The position numbers were made by a program, and so were the translations under genes. Under the pieces are notes generated by a model. It saw only the letters and a list, made by a program, of their open reading frames with translations. It was not told the DNA's origin and ran no database searches. From DYHD01 sp037445375 (GTDB taxonomy: Bacteria; Nitrospirota; Thermodesulfovibrionia; Thermodesulfovibrionales; Dissulfurispiraceae), in contig JBBIKS010000009.1 in NCBI GenBank assembly GCA_037445375.1, positions 1 through 64,000 of the forward strand: a stretch of DNA of 64,000 bases, written 5' to 3'. This document shows positions 9,317 to 18,700 of the stretch, piece after piece. Numbering within the stretch: the first letter of the stretch is position 1; each line of letters starts with the position of its first letter.

Positions 9317-9480
9317 AAAATGCAATTAGATTTTTATGCAGCAGCTATGATTTAGTGTCAGTGTCAGTGAAAAAATAGTCTCTGATACCCATCACTGGCA
9401 ATGACATTAAGTTGATGTTTCAGGATAAAGGTTTCTCGGGCATCCATGCCTGCTATTTTAGAATTAAACGTATTTTTTGA
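9317..9480. repeat. Family C intergenic repeat, copy C1
   Basis: It starts with AAAATGCAATTAGATTTTTA, continues through a TGTCAGTGTCAGTG ... CACTGGCAATGACA segment, and ends with GGCATCCATGCCTGCT and TTAGAATTAAACG. The first and last blocks recur near 10.8-10.99 kb and the middle and last blocks near 13.6-13.73 kb. It lies between convergent genes. There are no inverted terminal repeats like those of families A and B. Confidence 0.6.
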
Positions 9481-9540
9481 ATTAAGGATAAAACGTGGCT
9501 GTTAGGGCTTTTTTTGATGAACTTTCAGATATTTTTGGAT

Positions 9541-10509
9541 TTAAACTATTCCTTTTCTCAGGATATCATGTATATGTATAATTCCCTTAGCCCTGCCATC
9601 ATTATCGGGAACAATAAGTGATGTTATTGAGTATCTCTCCATTATAGACAATGCTTTCGCTGCGAGTTCTTCTTCTGAGATAGTTTTTGGATTTTTTATC
9701 ATTATATCAATTGGCTTCATATCAAAAAAATCCCTTCCACATTTTTCTATTCCGCGGCGGAGGTCGCCATCAGTTATCACCCCAAGTATCCTTTTGTCCT
9801 CATCGGCTACTATAGTAATTCCAAGCCTCTTAGACGAAATCTCGATGACAGCCTGAGTCATGTTCATAAATTCAGAGATAACAGGAACGGCATCTTCTAT
9901 TAACATTAGGTCTTTTACCTTTATCAATAATCTTTTACCTATGCTTCCGCCCGGATGATAATTTGCAAAATCATCTTCTTTAAAGCCTTTTTTGGTCAAA
10001 ATTGCGACAGCCAGAGCATCCCCCATAGCAAGTGCAGCGGTTGTAGATGCAGTAGGAACCAGACCAAATGGACATGCCTCATTGCTAACAGAGATATCAA
10101 GGCTCACATCTGAACTCTTGGCGAGTGTTGATAAAGGATTGCCTGTTAAAGATATCAGACTCACATTAAAACGTTTTAGAAAAGGCATTAAACAAATAAG
10201 TTCTTCAGTCTCGCCGCTATTTGATAAAGCTATTATTACGTCCCTTGATGTAACCATCCCGAGATCGCCATGACTTGCTTCTGCTGGGTGAAGGAAAAAA
10301 GCAGGTGTTCCTGTTGATGCCAAAGTAGCAGCAATCTTTTTGCCTACAAGTCCGGATTTGCCCATTCCTGTTACAACAACCCGCCCTTTGCTCTCAAAAA
10401 TTATATTAACAGCCCTCTCAAAATTATGGTCGAGTCTTGGAATAAGGGCCAATACGGCTTCTGATTCTGTTTCCAAGACCTTTTTAGCTATGTTTATTAT
10501 ATCGTCCAT
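9541..10509 (-). CDS. kdsD: Arabinose-5-phosphate isomerase (KdsD/KpsF/GutQ family)
   Basis: 322 residues. An N-terminal SIS domain (about residues 30-170; GRVVVTGMGKSGLVGKKIAA and FLHPAEASHGDLGMV) is followed by two CBS domains (about 200-320; KDLMLIEDAVPVI and ITDGDLRRGIE). This arrangement is typical of KdsD, which interconverts ribulose-5-P and arabinose-5-P for KDO and lipopolysaccharide synthesis. That indicates a Gram-negative outer membrane. Glycine/serine-rich sugar-phosphate motifs and the AEASHGD segment are intact. It is a solitary minus-strand gene flanked by repeats; no other KDO gene is in view. Confidence 0.93.
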   Translation of the reverse strand: MDDIINIAKKVLETESEAVLALIPRLDHNFERAVNIIFESKGRVVVTGMGKSGLVGKKIAATLASTGTPAFFLHPAEASHGDLGMVTSRDVIIALSNSGETEELICLMPFLKRFNVSLISLTGNPLSTLAKSSDVSLDISVSNEACPFGLVPTASTTAALAMGDALAVAILTKKGFKEDDFANYHPGGSIGKRLLIKVKDLMLIEDAVPVISEFMNMTQAVIEISSKRLGITIVADEDKRILGVITDGDLRRGIEKCGRDFFDMKPIDIMIKNPKTISEEELAAKALSIMERYSITSLIVPDNDGRAKGIIHIHDILRKGIV

Positions 10510-11129
10510 GATATTTCACTTTGACCCTGAAAAATTATTCTTGTACTTCCGCTACGCGTCATTCCTAATTCTTTGCTCCTTATAATACCGAATTCGTCTA
10601 TTTTATTCCGAGCAAGGCGGGGAATATTATTATTTTTGGATAATAACATTTTAATACTTTTACTACAAATTATTAACTAATGTCCTTTGATAAGTTGCTT
10701 TTTTGTTGCCCTAAGCCTGTTAAAGGATGATGTAGATCCTTTTTTTGCGTCATAGCTCAGCACGCCGTCTATTAACTATAAAATGCAATTAGATTTTTGT
10801 GCAGCAGGCATGAATATTCTCAAATCAAGTGTATTCAATAGGATTATCTTTATGCAATGCTGCAATTTGAGTAATATGTGTAGTATAAAAATATTCAATC
10901 AAGAATTACAGCATTGAATGTCCAAAATGTTTTAAGGCGAAGGTTTCAGGTATCCATGCCCGCTTTTTAGAATTAAACGCATTTATTGGGTCAAAAGATA
11001 AATTTGTATATGGTCGCACCTTCAAAATTCAATTGGTAAACTTTAGCGATTTCATAAGACAATAAAGGGTGATTGTATAAGAGTGAAAACTTCTCTTAGT
11101 CTTGAAGATACCCAGCGGATTATGTCAAA
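10510..11129. other. Intergenic region with family C copy C2
   Basis: No gene seen. Family C blocks occur at about 10778-10807 (AAAATGCAATTAGATTTTTG, then GCAGCAG) and 10940-10985 (GGTATCCATGCCCGCTTTTT, then AGAATTAAACGCATT). They are separated here by about 130 bp of unique AT-rich sequence instead of the TGTCAGTG segment of copies C1 and C3. The remainder is AT-rich, and I see nothing supportable in it. Confidence 0.5.
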
Positions 11130-11242
11130 TTAAATAGAGTCTGTTTATAAAGTCAAAAATCACCCCCGCCCTTGCCATTCCCCTCAGGGGGAGGGGTTGG
11201 AGAGGGTGTTAAATAAGCAGTTTACAAACAGACACTATTTAA
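11130..11242. repeat. Family A MITE-like element, copy A3 (best-preserved ends)
   Basis: A 113-bp element with the clearest terminal inverted repeats: left TTAAATAGAGTCTGTTTATA, right (reverse complement) TTAAATAGTGTCTGTTTGTA. The core is a CCCCCGCCC ... CCCCTCAGGGGGAGGGG palindrome. It ends about 40 bp before the 4Fe-4S protein gene. Confidence 0.8.
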
Positions 11243-11282
11243 TATCATAAAACACAAATCCACTAATCCAAAGGAGGGATAA

Positions 11283-12095
11283 ATGTGTGAATTCTGTTCA
11301 ACGCATGGAGAAGGAAAGATATGGTATAAAAATGCATCTAATTATTCCCAAGACCTTTTATCAGATATAAAAAGAAGGAAATTTATAGAACAATTTCTTG
11401 ATATAACCATATCTGGTGGATTCAAAAACCTTTTGCGGCTCGAGGCAATATTCAAGAAAAAAGGTAGGCTGCCAGAGCATGTAATTAGAAAGATGTCTGA
11501 GGATTTAAAAACCGAACACTATGGGCAGGTTGTGCCAATAGAGGATGTTAAAGATTTAATTGATAAGGCAGTTGATATTGTTAGGCTGCCATGCGCCTGC
11601 AGATGGACAATAGAAAAAAGTGATATGAGGTGTTGTTATGGCATCACTTACCACCCTGATGCATGGTATAAAGACCTCGATATAAGCTTTTTTGATAAAC
11701 CAAATTCAAACCTGCTTGAATCTGTAAATAAAGAGATTGCGATCAAACAGATGCAAGAGATTGAGCAACAAGGGGCAATCCATACTATCTGGACATTCGT
11801 TACGCCTTTTATTGGAGCTATCTGTAACTGCACCATGAAAGACTGCATAGCAATGAGAACCCGTAGTGGAATTAGAGTTGAGACGATATTTAGGGCAGAA
11901 TATGCCGCCATTGTAAATGAAGAAAACTGCAGCGGATGTGGCATGTGTGCTGAATCCTGCCAGTTTCAAGCAATAGACGGTATTTTAAAAAGCGGCAGTT
12001 ATATAGCAAATATTGACCCTTATAAGTGTTTTGGCTGCGGTTTATGCCGCAATGCCTGTGGCACTAGTGCAATTAGACTGCTTCAGCGAGCATAA
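11283..12095 (+). CDS. 4Fe-4S ferredoxin-domain protein
   Basis: 270-residue soluble iron-sulfur protein. The C-terminal 60 residues carry two ferredoxin-type cluster motifs, CSGCGMCAESC and CFGCGLCRNAC, each lacking the usual trailing Pro. The N-terminal 200 residues hold further cysteines (CEFCSTHGEG at the start, CACR, RCCYG, CNCTMKDC) that may bind another cluster or metal. An excellent Shine-Dalgarno, AAGGAGGGATAAATG, fixes the start. Proteins of this layout are seen in anaerobes as electron carriers of unassigned pathway, and I cannot name a partner. It stands alone between repeats and the TPP riboswitch. Confidence 0.75.
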   Translation: MCEFCSTHGEGKIWYKNASNYSQDLLSDIKRRKFIEQFLDITISGGFKNLLRLEAIFKKKGRLPEHVIRKMSEDLKTEHYGQVVPIEDVKDLIDKAVDIVRLPCACRWTIEKSDMRCCYGITYHPDAWYKDLDISFFDKPNSNLLESVNKEIAIKQMQEIEQQGAIHTIWTFVTPFIGAICNCTMKDCIAMRTRSGIRVETIFRAEYAAIVNEENCSGCGMCAESCQFQAIDGILKSGSYIANIDPYKCFGCGLCRNACGTSAIRLLQRA

Positions 12096-12248
12096 ATTGA
12101 ATAACTTTCATGCTGACTAATTGGGACAAAATGGCATGAAAATAGTTCAATGGCGGGACAAACGTTTCGCATTTAGTCAGTCCGACTTGAATTGCTCCTG
12201 TCTTCAGAGGTTATTTGACAATTTATAAATAAGTTCTTTATTATAAAA

Positions 12249-12345
12249 AACCCTGGGGGAGGCTTTAGATGTCTGAGATTTTCTCTTTATTAGGGAAAGA
12301 CCCCTTGAACCTGATACGGGTAATGCCGTTGTAGGGAATGGGATT
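12249..12345 (+). ncRNA. TPP riboswitch (THI element)
   Basis: Matches the thi-box consensus. It has CCCTGGGGGAGG (P1/P2 side), the conserved GTCTGAGATT, then GACCCCTTGAACCTGATACG, GGTAATGCCG and TAGGGAATGGG. This binds thiamin pyrophosphate and controls the downstream thi genes. It is followed within 20 bp by an intrinsic terminator, pointing to transcription attenuation rather than translation control. Confidence 0.95.
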
Positions 12346-12362
12346 AAACTAGAACAAATCTC

Positions 12363-12392
12363 AAACCTCTCTTATGTCAGAGAGGTTTTTTA
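12363..12392 (+). terminator. Rho-independent terminator of the TPP riboswitch
   Basis: The stem AAACCTCTC / GAGAGGTTT (9 bp, extendable) is followed by TTTTATTTAATTT. It lies between the riboswitch aptamer and thiS, the usual OFF-state terminator when TPP is bound. Confidence 0.85.
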
Positions 12393-12440
12393 TTTAATTT
12401 AGAAATATATTATTTATAGTTTTAAACGGGGGCTTCAGAT

Positions 12441-12665
12441 ATGATGATTAAAGTAAATGGTGAAGATTATATTACGGACAAACTTTTCTTATCAGAGATT
12501 CTTTCTGATATGGGAGTGATTCCTGAAAGGGTGGCTGTTGAGTTAAATCTCAAGGTAATAAAAAGGGCGGACATTTCTGAACAGATTTTAAAAGAAGGAG
12601 ACATTGTTGAGATTGTAAATTTTGTTGGCGGCGGGAATTTAATGACAATTAATCTTTTGAATTAG
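12441..12665 (+). CDS. thiS: Sulfur carrier protein ThiS with C-terminal extension
   Basis: 74-residue ubiquitin-like sulfur carrier for thiazole synthesis. The typical core is present: IKVNGEDY at the start, IPERVAVELN, and GDIVEIVNFVGGG at residues 53-65. ThiS normally ends at the diglycine, whose C-terminal carboxylate is adenylated by ThiF. Here nine residues (NLMTINLLN) follow before the TAG. The tail would need proteolytic removal, as for QbsE-type carriers, or it reflects a small mutation. No thiF or JAMM protease is in the window. It is the first gene after the TPP riboswitch, and thiG follows 14 bp later. Confidence 0.9.
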   Translation: MMIKVNGEDYITDKLFLSEILSDMGVIPERVAVELNLKVIKRADISEQILKEGDIVEIVNFVGGGNLMTINLLN

Positions 12666-12679
12666 ACATTGGAGGGAAA

Positions 12680-13456
12680 ATGCAAGACGATAATTTGATA
12701 ATCAGAGGAATAGATTTTAAATCAAGGCTCTGGGTGGGTACTGGCAAATACAAGGATTTTGAAGAGACTGCAAGGGTGATAGAGGCATCAGGAGCTGATG
12801 TTGTTACTGTTGCAGTCAGGCGGGTAAATATCACGGATAGAAAGTCTGTTAATCTTCTTGATTATATTGATCCAAAAAAATATAAGATATTGCCCAATAC
12901 CGCCGGCTGCTATACGGTGGAAGATGCACTAAGATATTCCCGTTTAGCTCGCGAGGCTGGTGTATCGGATATGATAAAACTCGAGGTCATCGGGGATGAG
13001 AAGACATTATTTCCTGACAATATCGGTCTTCTTAAAGCTACAGAGATACTCGCAAAGGAGGGCTTTATCGTTTTTCCTTATACTAATGACGACCCCATTA
13101 TTGCTAAGAAACTTGAAGATGCTGGTGCTGCGGCAGTTATGCCGTTGGGAGCACCAATAGGTTCTGGATTGGGAATAAGAAATCCATATAATATTAAGAT
13201 AATATTAGAAGCAGCCAAGGTGCCAATTATTGTTGATGCAGGTGTCGGTACCGCATCTGATGCCACGATAGCTATGGAATTAGGCTGTGACGCAGTTTTG
13301 ATAAACACAGCAATAGCTGGTGCAAAAAACCCCATATCAATGGCTGAGGCAATGAAATATGCCGTGATATCTGGCAGGCTGGCATACAAGGCGGGTAGGA
13401 TATCTAAGAAGCTATATGCTACTGCAAGCAGTCCGCTTGAGGGAATGCTTCTTTAG
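12680..13456 (+). CDS. thiG: Thiazole synthase ThiG
   Basis: 258-residue TIM-barrel thiazole synthase, which condenses DXP, dehydroglycine (or glycine-derived imine) and ThiS-thiocarboxylate. Landmarks are SRLWVGTGKYKDF, SGADVVTVAVRR, LLPNTAGC-like ILPNTAGCYT, the Schiff-base lysine in MIKLEVIGDE (about residue 99), VMPLGAPIGSG and VDAGVGTASDA. The length is standard. GGAGG lies close upstream. Its TAG stop (13454-13456) is part of the left end of MITE copy A4, so the repeat begins at the last codon. thiS precedes it and thiE follows after a 287-bp repeat-filled gap. Confidence 0.96.
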   Translation: MQDDNLIIRGIDFKSRLWVGTGKYKDFEETARVIEASGADVVTVAVRRVNITDRKSVNLLDYIDPKKYKILPNTAGCYTVEDALRYSRLAREAGVSDMIKLEVIGDEKTLFPDNIGLLKATEILAKEGFIVFPYTNDDPIIAKKLEDAGAAAVMPLGAPIGSGLGIRNPYNIKIILEAAKVPIIVDAGVGTASDATIAMELGCDAVLINTAIAGAKNPISMAEAMKYAVISGRLAYKAGRISKKLYATASSPLEGMLL

Positions 13457-13604
13457 AGTCTGTTTATAAACTCTCATTGTTATAAAAGGCTGTCAGTCCC
13501 ACGTAGGCGGGAATCCAGTTTTTTCAAGCCTTTCTGGATGCCCGACTAAAGACTTTGGGCATGACGGAAGTAAAAAAACGGCAATTTATAAACATTCACT
13601 ATTT
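13452..13604. repeat. Family A MITE-like element, copy A4, at the thiG stop
   Basis: Left end TTTAGAGTCTGTTTATAAA, right end TTTATAAACATTCACTATTTA. The core contains GGGAATCCAG ... CTGGATGCCCGACTAAAG and GGGCATGACGG, shared with the 6.65 kb copy. The left end supplies the thiG TAG codon. It sits inside the thiamin operon between thiG and thiE. Confidence 0.75.
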
Positions 13605-13735
13605 AGTGTCAATGTCAGTGAAAAAAATAATCTCTGATACTCATCACTGATACTGACACAAAGTTGGTATTTCAGGACAAAGGTTTTTCGGGTATCCATG
13701 CCTGCTCTTTTAAATTTAAACGCATTGTTTGTGCT
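13602..13735. repeat. Family C intergenic repeat, copy C3
   Basis: It repeats the C1 sequence from TTTAGTGTCAATGTCAGTGA through TCATCACTGATACTGACA to GGGTATCCATGCCTGCTC and AAACGCATT. It directly abuts the right end of MITE A4 and ends 9 bp before thiE. Confidence 0.65.
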
Positions 13736-13743
13736 AATGATTT

Positions 13744-14367
13744 ATGATGCCAAAACTTTATCTCATAACAGATAGAAAACTTTTCAATGATAAAGACGCC
13801 TTTTTTAATGCAATTGAAAAGGCTTTGAAATCAGGCGTAAGATTGCTACAATTAAGAGAGAAGGATTTGCCGACGAGACATCTGCTTGATATTGCATATA
13901 AACTGAGAACTCTCACAACTCAATATAGTGCAAAGCTTTTTATTAATGATCGTGTTGACATAGCTCTTTGTGTAAATGCTGATGGCATCCATCTTGGTCA
14001 GGGAAGCATCCCTCCTCATGCCGCAAAAAAAATAGTCAAAGAAAATATGCTTATTGGCGTCTCGACTCATTCATCAAGAGAAGCTCTTTTAGCACAGCAA
14101 GAGGGTGCGGATTTCATAACTTTCGGTCCTGTTTATCAGACGCCTTCCAAGTTGAAATATGGCGCTCCTGTTGGCTTAGGCGCCCTAAGAGATACAAGAA
14201 AGAGCATTTCCATACCAATTATAGGCATAGGTGGAATTAATCATGATAATATAAAAAAAGTATTAGATGCGGGGGTGGATGGAGTAGCAATGATAAGAAG
14301 CATTTTATCTGATGAAAATATAGAAGATTCTGTAAAAAAATATCTAATGATACTTGGAGAAAAATGA
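13744..14367 (+). CDS. thiE: Thiamine-phosphate synthase ThiE
   Basis: 207-residue TIM barrel that joins HMP-PP and thiazole phosphate to give thiamin phosphate. It shows LYLITDRKLF at the start, VRLLQLREKDL, KLFINDRVDIAL, DGIHLGQGSIP, IGVSTHS, GADFITFGPVYQTPSK (the ThiE signature) and IIGIGGIN. The length is standard. The ATG at 13744 is followed by a second ATG, and either could start. The stop overlaps thiC by 4 bp (ATGA), so the two are translationally coupled. Whether transcription from the riboswitch leader crosses the repeat block upstream is unknown. Confidence 0.95.
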   Translation: MMPKLYLITDRKLFNDKDAFFNAIEKALKSGVRLLQLREKDLPTRHLLDIAYKLRTLTTQYSAKLFINDRVDIALCVNADGIHLGQGSIPPHAAKKIVKENMLIGVSTHSSREALLAQQEGADFITFGPVYQTPSKLKYGAPVGLGALRDTRKSISIPIIGIGGINHDNIKKVLDAGVDGVAMIRSILSDENIEDSVKKYLMILGEK

Positions 14368-15650
14368 TGACAAGAATAGAATATGCAAAAAAGGGCATTA
14401 TAACAGATGAGATGGAGAGAGTGGCGCTTGCAGAGAAAATCTCCCCTGAAAAGCTCGCATCAGATATTGCAAAAGGGTTGACAGTCATAACTAGAAATAA
14501 TAATCATAATATTGCTCCTCTTGGGATAGGCAGCGGCTTGAGGACAAAAATTAATGCTAACATTGGAACATCCAAAGATAGAATATCATTTGATGACGAA
14601 CTTAAAAAACTTGATATTTTAATTAAGTACGGCGCCGACGCTGTAATGGATTTATCAACAGGTGGTGCAATCAGGGAGATTAGAAAATCACTCGTAGAAA
14701 AATCTACTATTGCAGTAGGAACTGTCCCAATATATGAGGCTGTAGTCAACGCGGTTGAGAGATCAAATCATATATCTAAAATGACTGAGGATGAGCTTTT
14801 TAATTCGATAGAAGATCATGCCAAAGACGGCGTTGATTTTATAACAGTCCATTGCGGCGTAACGAGAAGGGCTATTGAGAGATTAAAAGTTGAGGGCAGA
14901 AAGCTTGATGTGGTCAGCAGAGGAGGGGCATTCCTTCTTGAGTGGATGATATTGAATGACAGGGAGAATCCTTTATATGAGCAATATGACAGGCTTTTGG
15001 AGATTGCAAAAAAATATGACTTAACATTAAGTCTTGGTGATGGTTTCAGACCCGGCTGCCTTGAAGATGCTACGGACAGATGCCAGCTTGAGGAATTGAT
15101 AACATTGAGTGAATTGAGAGATATCGCATTGAATGAAGGCATTCAGGTGATTATAGAGGGACCGGGTCATGTTCCAATTAATCAGGTTGAGTTGAATATA
15201 AAATTGCAAAAGGAGATATGCAAGGGATCCCCGTTCTATGTGCTGGGGCCGCTTGTAACTGATATAGCTATTGGCTACGATCATATTGCGGCTGCTATCG
15301 GAGGAGCAATTGCAGGGGCTGCTGGCGCAGATTTTCTCTGTTATGTTACTCCATCAGAACATATTAGGCTGCCTGATTTAGAGGATGTCAAGGATGGTCT
15401 CATCGCATCTAAAATAGCGGCTCATGCGGCTGATATTGCAAAGGGAGTCACTGGTGCTATTGAAAAGGATAAAAAAATGACCACATATAGAAAAAATCTT
15501 GATTGGGAAGGGCAGATATTAATGAGTTTTAATCCAGAAAAAATTAAAGCCCTCAGAAAAGAGGTGCCACCGTCTTCAGAAAAAGTATGCAGTATGTGCG
15601 GGGATTTCTGTGCCATCAAGACCGTTGAAAGGGTGCTGCATAAAGAATAA
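14364..15650 (+). CDS. thiC: Phosphomethylpyrimidine synthase ThiC
   Basis: 428-residue radical SAM enzyme converting AIR to HMP-P. It has the short form without the N-terminal extension of the enterobacterial enzyme. Visible motifs are APLGIGSG, GADAVMDLSTGG, FITVHCGV, SRGGAF, SLGDGFRPGC, EGPGHVP and YHIAAAIGGA-like DHIAAAIGGAIAG. The C-terminal cluster motif CSMCGDFCAIK (CX2CX4C) holds the 4Fe-4S centre. It is the last gene of the thi unit, with a 4-bp overlap with thiE. Use of an oxygen-sensitive enzyme fits an anaerobe but does not prove it. Confidence 0.97.
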   Translation: MMTRIEYAKKGIITDEMERVALAEKISPEKLASDIAKGLTVITRNNNHNIAPLGIGSGLRTKINANIGTSKDRISFDDELKKLDILIKYGADAVMDLSTGGAIREIRKSLVEKSTIAVGTVPIYEAVVNAVERSNHISKMTEDELFNSIEDHAKDGVDFITVHCGVTRRAIERLKVEGRKLDVVSRGGAFLLEWMILNDRENPLYEQYDRLLEIAKKYDLTLSLGDGFRPGCLEDATDRCQLEELITLSELRDIALNEGIQVIIEGPGHVPINQVELNIKLQKEICKGSPFYVLGPLVTDIAIGYDHIAAAIGGAIAGAAGADFLCYVTPSEHIRLPDLEDVKDGLIASKIAAHAADIAKGVTGAIEKDKKMTTYRKNLDWEGQILMSFNPEKIKALRKEVPPSSEKVCSMCGDFCAIKTVERVLHKE

Positions 15651-15702
15651 TCTCTTCTTTTTTAAGGGATTGGTATTTTTATTTTTAGCTTTTTGATATA
15701 AG

Positions 15703-15768
15703 GTGTTATACTATTGGTTGCACATTCTCGCCTCGCATTCGCTCGGTGAGAATGCGAGGCTATAACAC
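15703..15768 (+). promoter_or_regulatory. Nested inverted repeat in the leader of the activase gene
   Basis: Outer arms GTGTTATA (15703-15710) and TATAACAC (15761-15768) enclose an inner 11-bp stem GCCTCGCATTC (15730-15740) / GAATGCGAGGC (15750-15760). An alternative pairing CATTCTC (15723-15729) with GAGAATG (15748-15754) excludes the inner stem. It ends 18 bp before the start codon and 7 bp before the Shine-Dalgarno GGGGGG. It could be the thiC terminator, an attenuator or a repeat; the T-run after it (CTTTTTAT) is short. Confidence 0.45.
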
Positions 15769-15786
15769 TTTTTATGGGGGGTAACA

Positions 15787-18700
15787 ATGAAATTTATCGG
15801 ACTTGATGCAGGCTCTGTATCGGTCAAGCTTGTTGTCCTTGGTGACAAAGGTGATAAATTAGAGGAATTTTATAAAAGACATTATGGCAATTCTATTAGA
15901 ATTGCCCTTGATTTGCTCAAACAAATTCAACAAAGCTTTCCTGAAGCAGCTATTTCTATAACGGGTTCAGCCGGTAAACTTATTGCTTCGATTCTAAAAA
16001 TAAACCATGTAAATGAAATTGTTGCTCAGTCATATTCGATAAAGAATCTATTCCCTCATATCAGGACTGTTATTGAAATTGGCGGTGAAGATTCAAAGTT
16101 AATCTTTATGCAAGACGGAAGGATCAAGGATTTTTCAATGAACTCTGTATGTGCAGCCGGCACAGGTTCATTCCTTGAGCAGCAGGCTGAGAGGTTAAGG
16201 CTCACCATTGAGGAATTCAGCAAAATAGCCGAACAATCCCAGAGACCTTCAAAGATAGCCGGCAGATGCAGTGTTTTTGCCAAATCTGACATGATACACC
16301 TGCAACAGATCGCAACACCTCTTGAGGATATTGTTGCCGGGCTTTGTTTTGCGGTAGCAAGAAATTTTAAAGGGACTATCGCTAAGGGAAGGGACATTAT
16401 TACTCCTGTTTCTTTTCAGGGCGGCGTTGCAGCTAATAAAGGCATGATTAGAGCATTCAAGGATGTTTTTGAAGTTGAAGAACTTTTTGTCCCCCCAGAC
16501 TTTTTATTTATGGGGGCAATAGGTGCCGTCCTGAAAAATAGGGATGAAGGCAGGATAAACAAATTTGATATTGATGCTCTGGAGTCCTTTATATCAACTC
16601 AAAAATATTCTGATTTTTCACACAAGGCTTTGATAATTTCTGGTGATGGTTTTGTTGAGAGACACTTAAGAAACGATGGAATATTTGCTTCAAAATCTAC
16701 GACTGAATCATCAAATATTAAGGCATATCTTGGTATTGATATCGGCTCAATCAGTACCAATCTTGCAGTTATTGACGAGGAAGGCAATCTTTTATCTAAG
16801 AGCTACTTAATGACCGCGGGCAGGCCAATTGATGCTGTGAAGCAAGGATTGAAGGATGTATATGAAGAAATAGGCAATGCAGTTGAGATATTAGGAGTCG
16901 GCACGACTGGCTCTGGAAGGTACATGATAGCTGACTATGTTGGTGCTGATATTGTGAAGAATGAGATTACAGCGCAGGCAACCGCAGCAATTTATATTGA
17001 TCCTGATGTCGATACCATTTTTGAGATTGGCGGGCAGGATTCTAAATATATCTCGATTAACAAAGGCATGATAGTTGACTTTGAGATGAATAAAGCATGC
17101 GCTGCGGGGACGGGGTCTTTTCTTGAGGAACAAGCAGAAAAACTCAATACATCTATAAAGAATGATTTTGCTAAAATGGCTCTTGCGGCTAAAAACCCTT
17201 GCCGTCTCGGCGAAAGATGCACTGTTTTTATGGAGAATTCCCTTATGGCTAATCTTCAAAAAGGAGCTGAAAAGGATAATCTTCTTGCTGGACTTGCATA
17301 CTCTATTGTGCAAAATTATATTAACAGGGTAGTCGCTGGAAAACGGGTAGGAAATAAAATATTTTTTCAGGGCGGGGTTGCATTTAATAAATCCGTTGTT
17401 GCGTCATTTGAGAAATATCTCAATATGAATATCACTGTACCGCCTAACCATGATGTAACAGGAGCAATCGGGATGGCGCTGATTGCTATGCGACACATGA
17501 AGGAGAAAGGAAATCCAGCTACAAATTTCAAAGGCTTTGAACTATCAAAAAAACCTTATGAAATAAGTTCATTCGATTGTAAGGGATGTCCAAATGTATG
17601 CGAAATTAACAGGCTCAGGGTTGAGGGCGATGAAGGGCATCTCTTTTATGGCGGAAGATGTGAAAAATATGACATCAGGCGCGCTAAAAAATTTACATTG
17701 CCAGACCTTTTCACATTTAGGGAAGAAATGCTCTGGAAAGACCATCTCAGCTATCTCTCTGATAATCTCGATAAACAGAGAAAAATTAGGATTGGCATCC
17801 CCTATATGTTTTTTTTCCATGATTATCTGCCCTACTGGTCAACCCTTCTATGGGAATTGGGGTTTGAGGTTGTTGTCTCGCCAAAAACCAATAAGCAAAT
17901 AAAAAATCTTGGGCTCGAGAATATCTTTTCTGAGGCTTGTTTTCCTGTTAAGGTGGCTCACGGACATATCAAATATCTTGTTGATGAAGGTATGGATATC
18001 CTATTTATTCCGAGTTCCATCAATCTTAGCAAAGAAGGAGATGAATATAAGAGGGGTCTTGCCTGCCCTTATGTGCAGACGATCCCTTATGTGACTAAGT
18101 CTATAACAAAAGGGGTCAATACAGTGAGTCCGGTTATAGACTTCAGTCGCGGTGAAGATTTCTTAAAAAAAGAACTGAGAATGGCTTTTGATCGGTATGG
18201 TATCAAGAGAAAGGATATTGACAGGGCACTTACTATAGCTCAAAAATCTCAAGACAGATTTTCACAGGCGGTAAAAAGCAAGGGATTGGAGGTCTTAAGT
18301 GATAATTTAGATGGTAAAAATCCTATTATAGTCATAATTGGCAGAGGTTATAATGCATTTGATCCGGGCATGAACCTTGAAATCCCCAAAAAACTTGCTA
18401 ATCTTAATGTAATTGCTATGCCTATGGACTTTCTCCCCATTGAAAAAATTAGCCTGCACGATTATTGGCCCAATATGTACTGGAGGTCAGGACAGAGGAT
18501 TCTCAGAGCGGCTAAGATTATATCCAAAGAAAATAGTCTTTATCCGATATATATAGGCAACTTCTCCTGCGGTCCTGACTCATTCATACTTAAATATTTC
18601 AAAGAGGAATTAGGCGATAAGCCATTTTTGCACATCGAGATAGATGAACACAGCGCTGATGCTGGTGCCATAACGAGATGTGAGGCATTTCTGGACAGCA

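Noticed and set aside
11283..12095. Assignment of the 4Fe-4S protein to a specific redox complex
   Set aside because: The cluster motifs are generic and no partner genes are adjacent.
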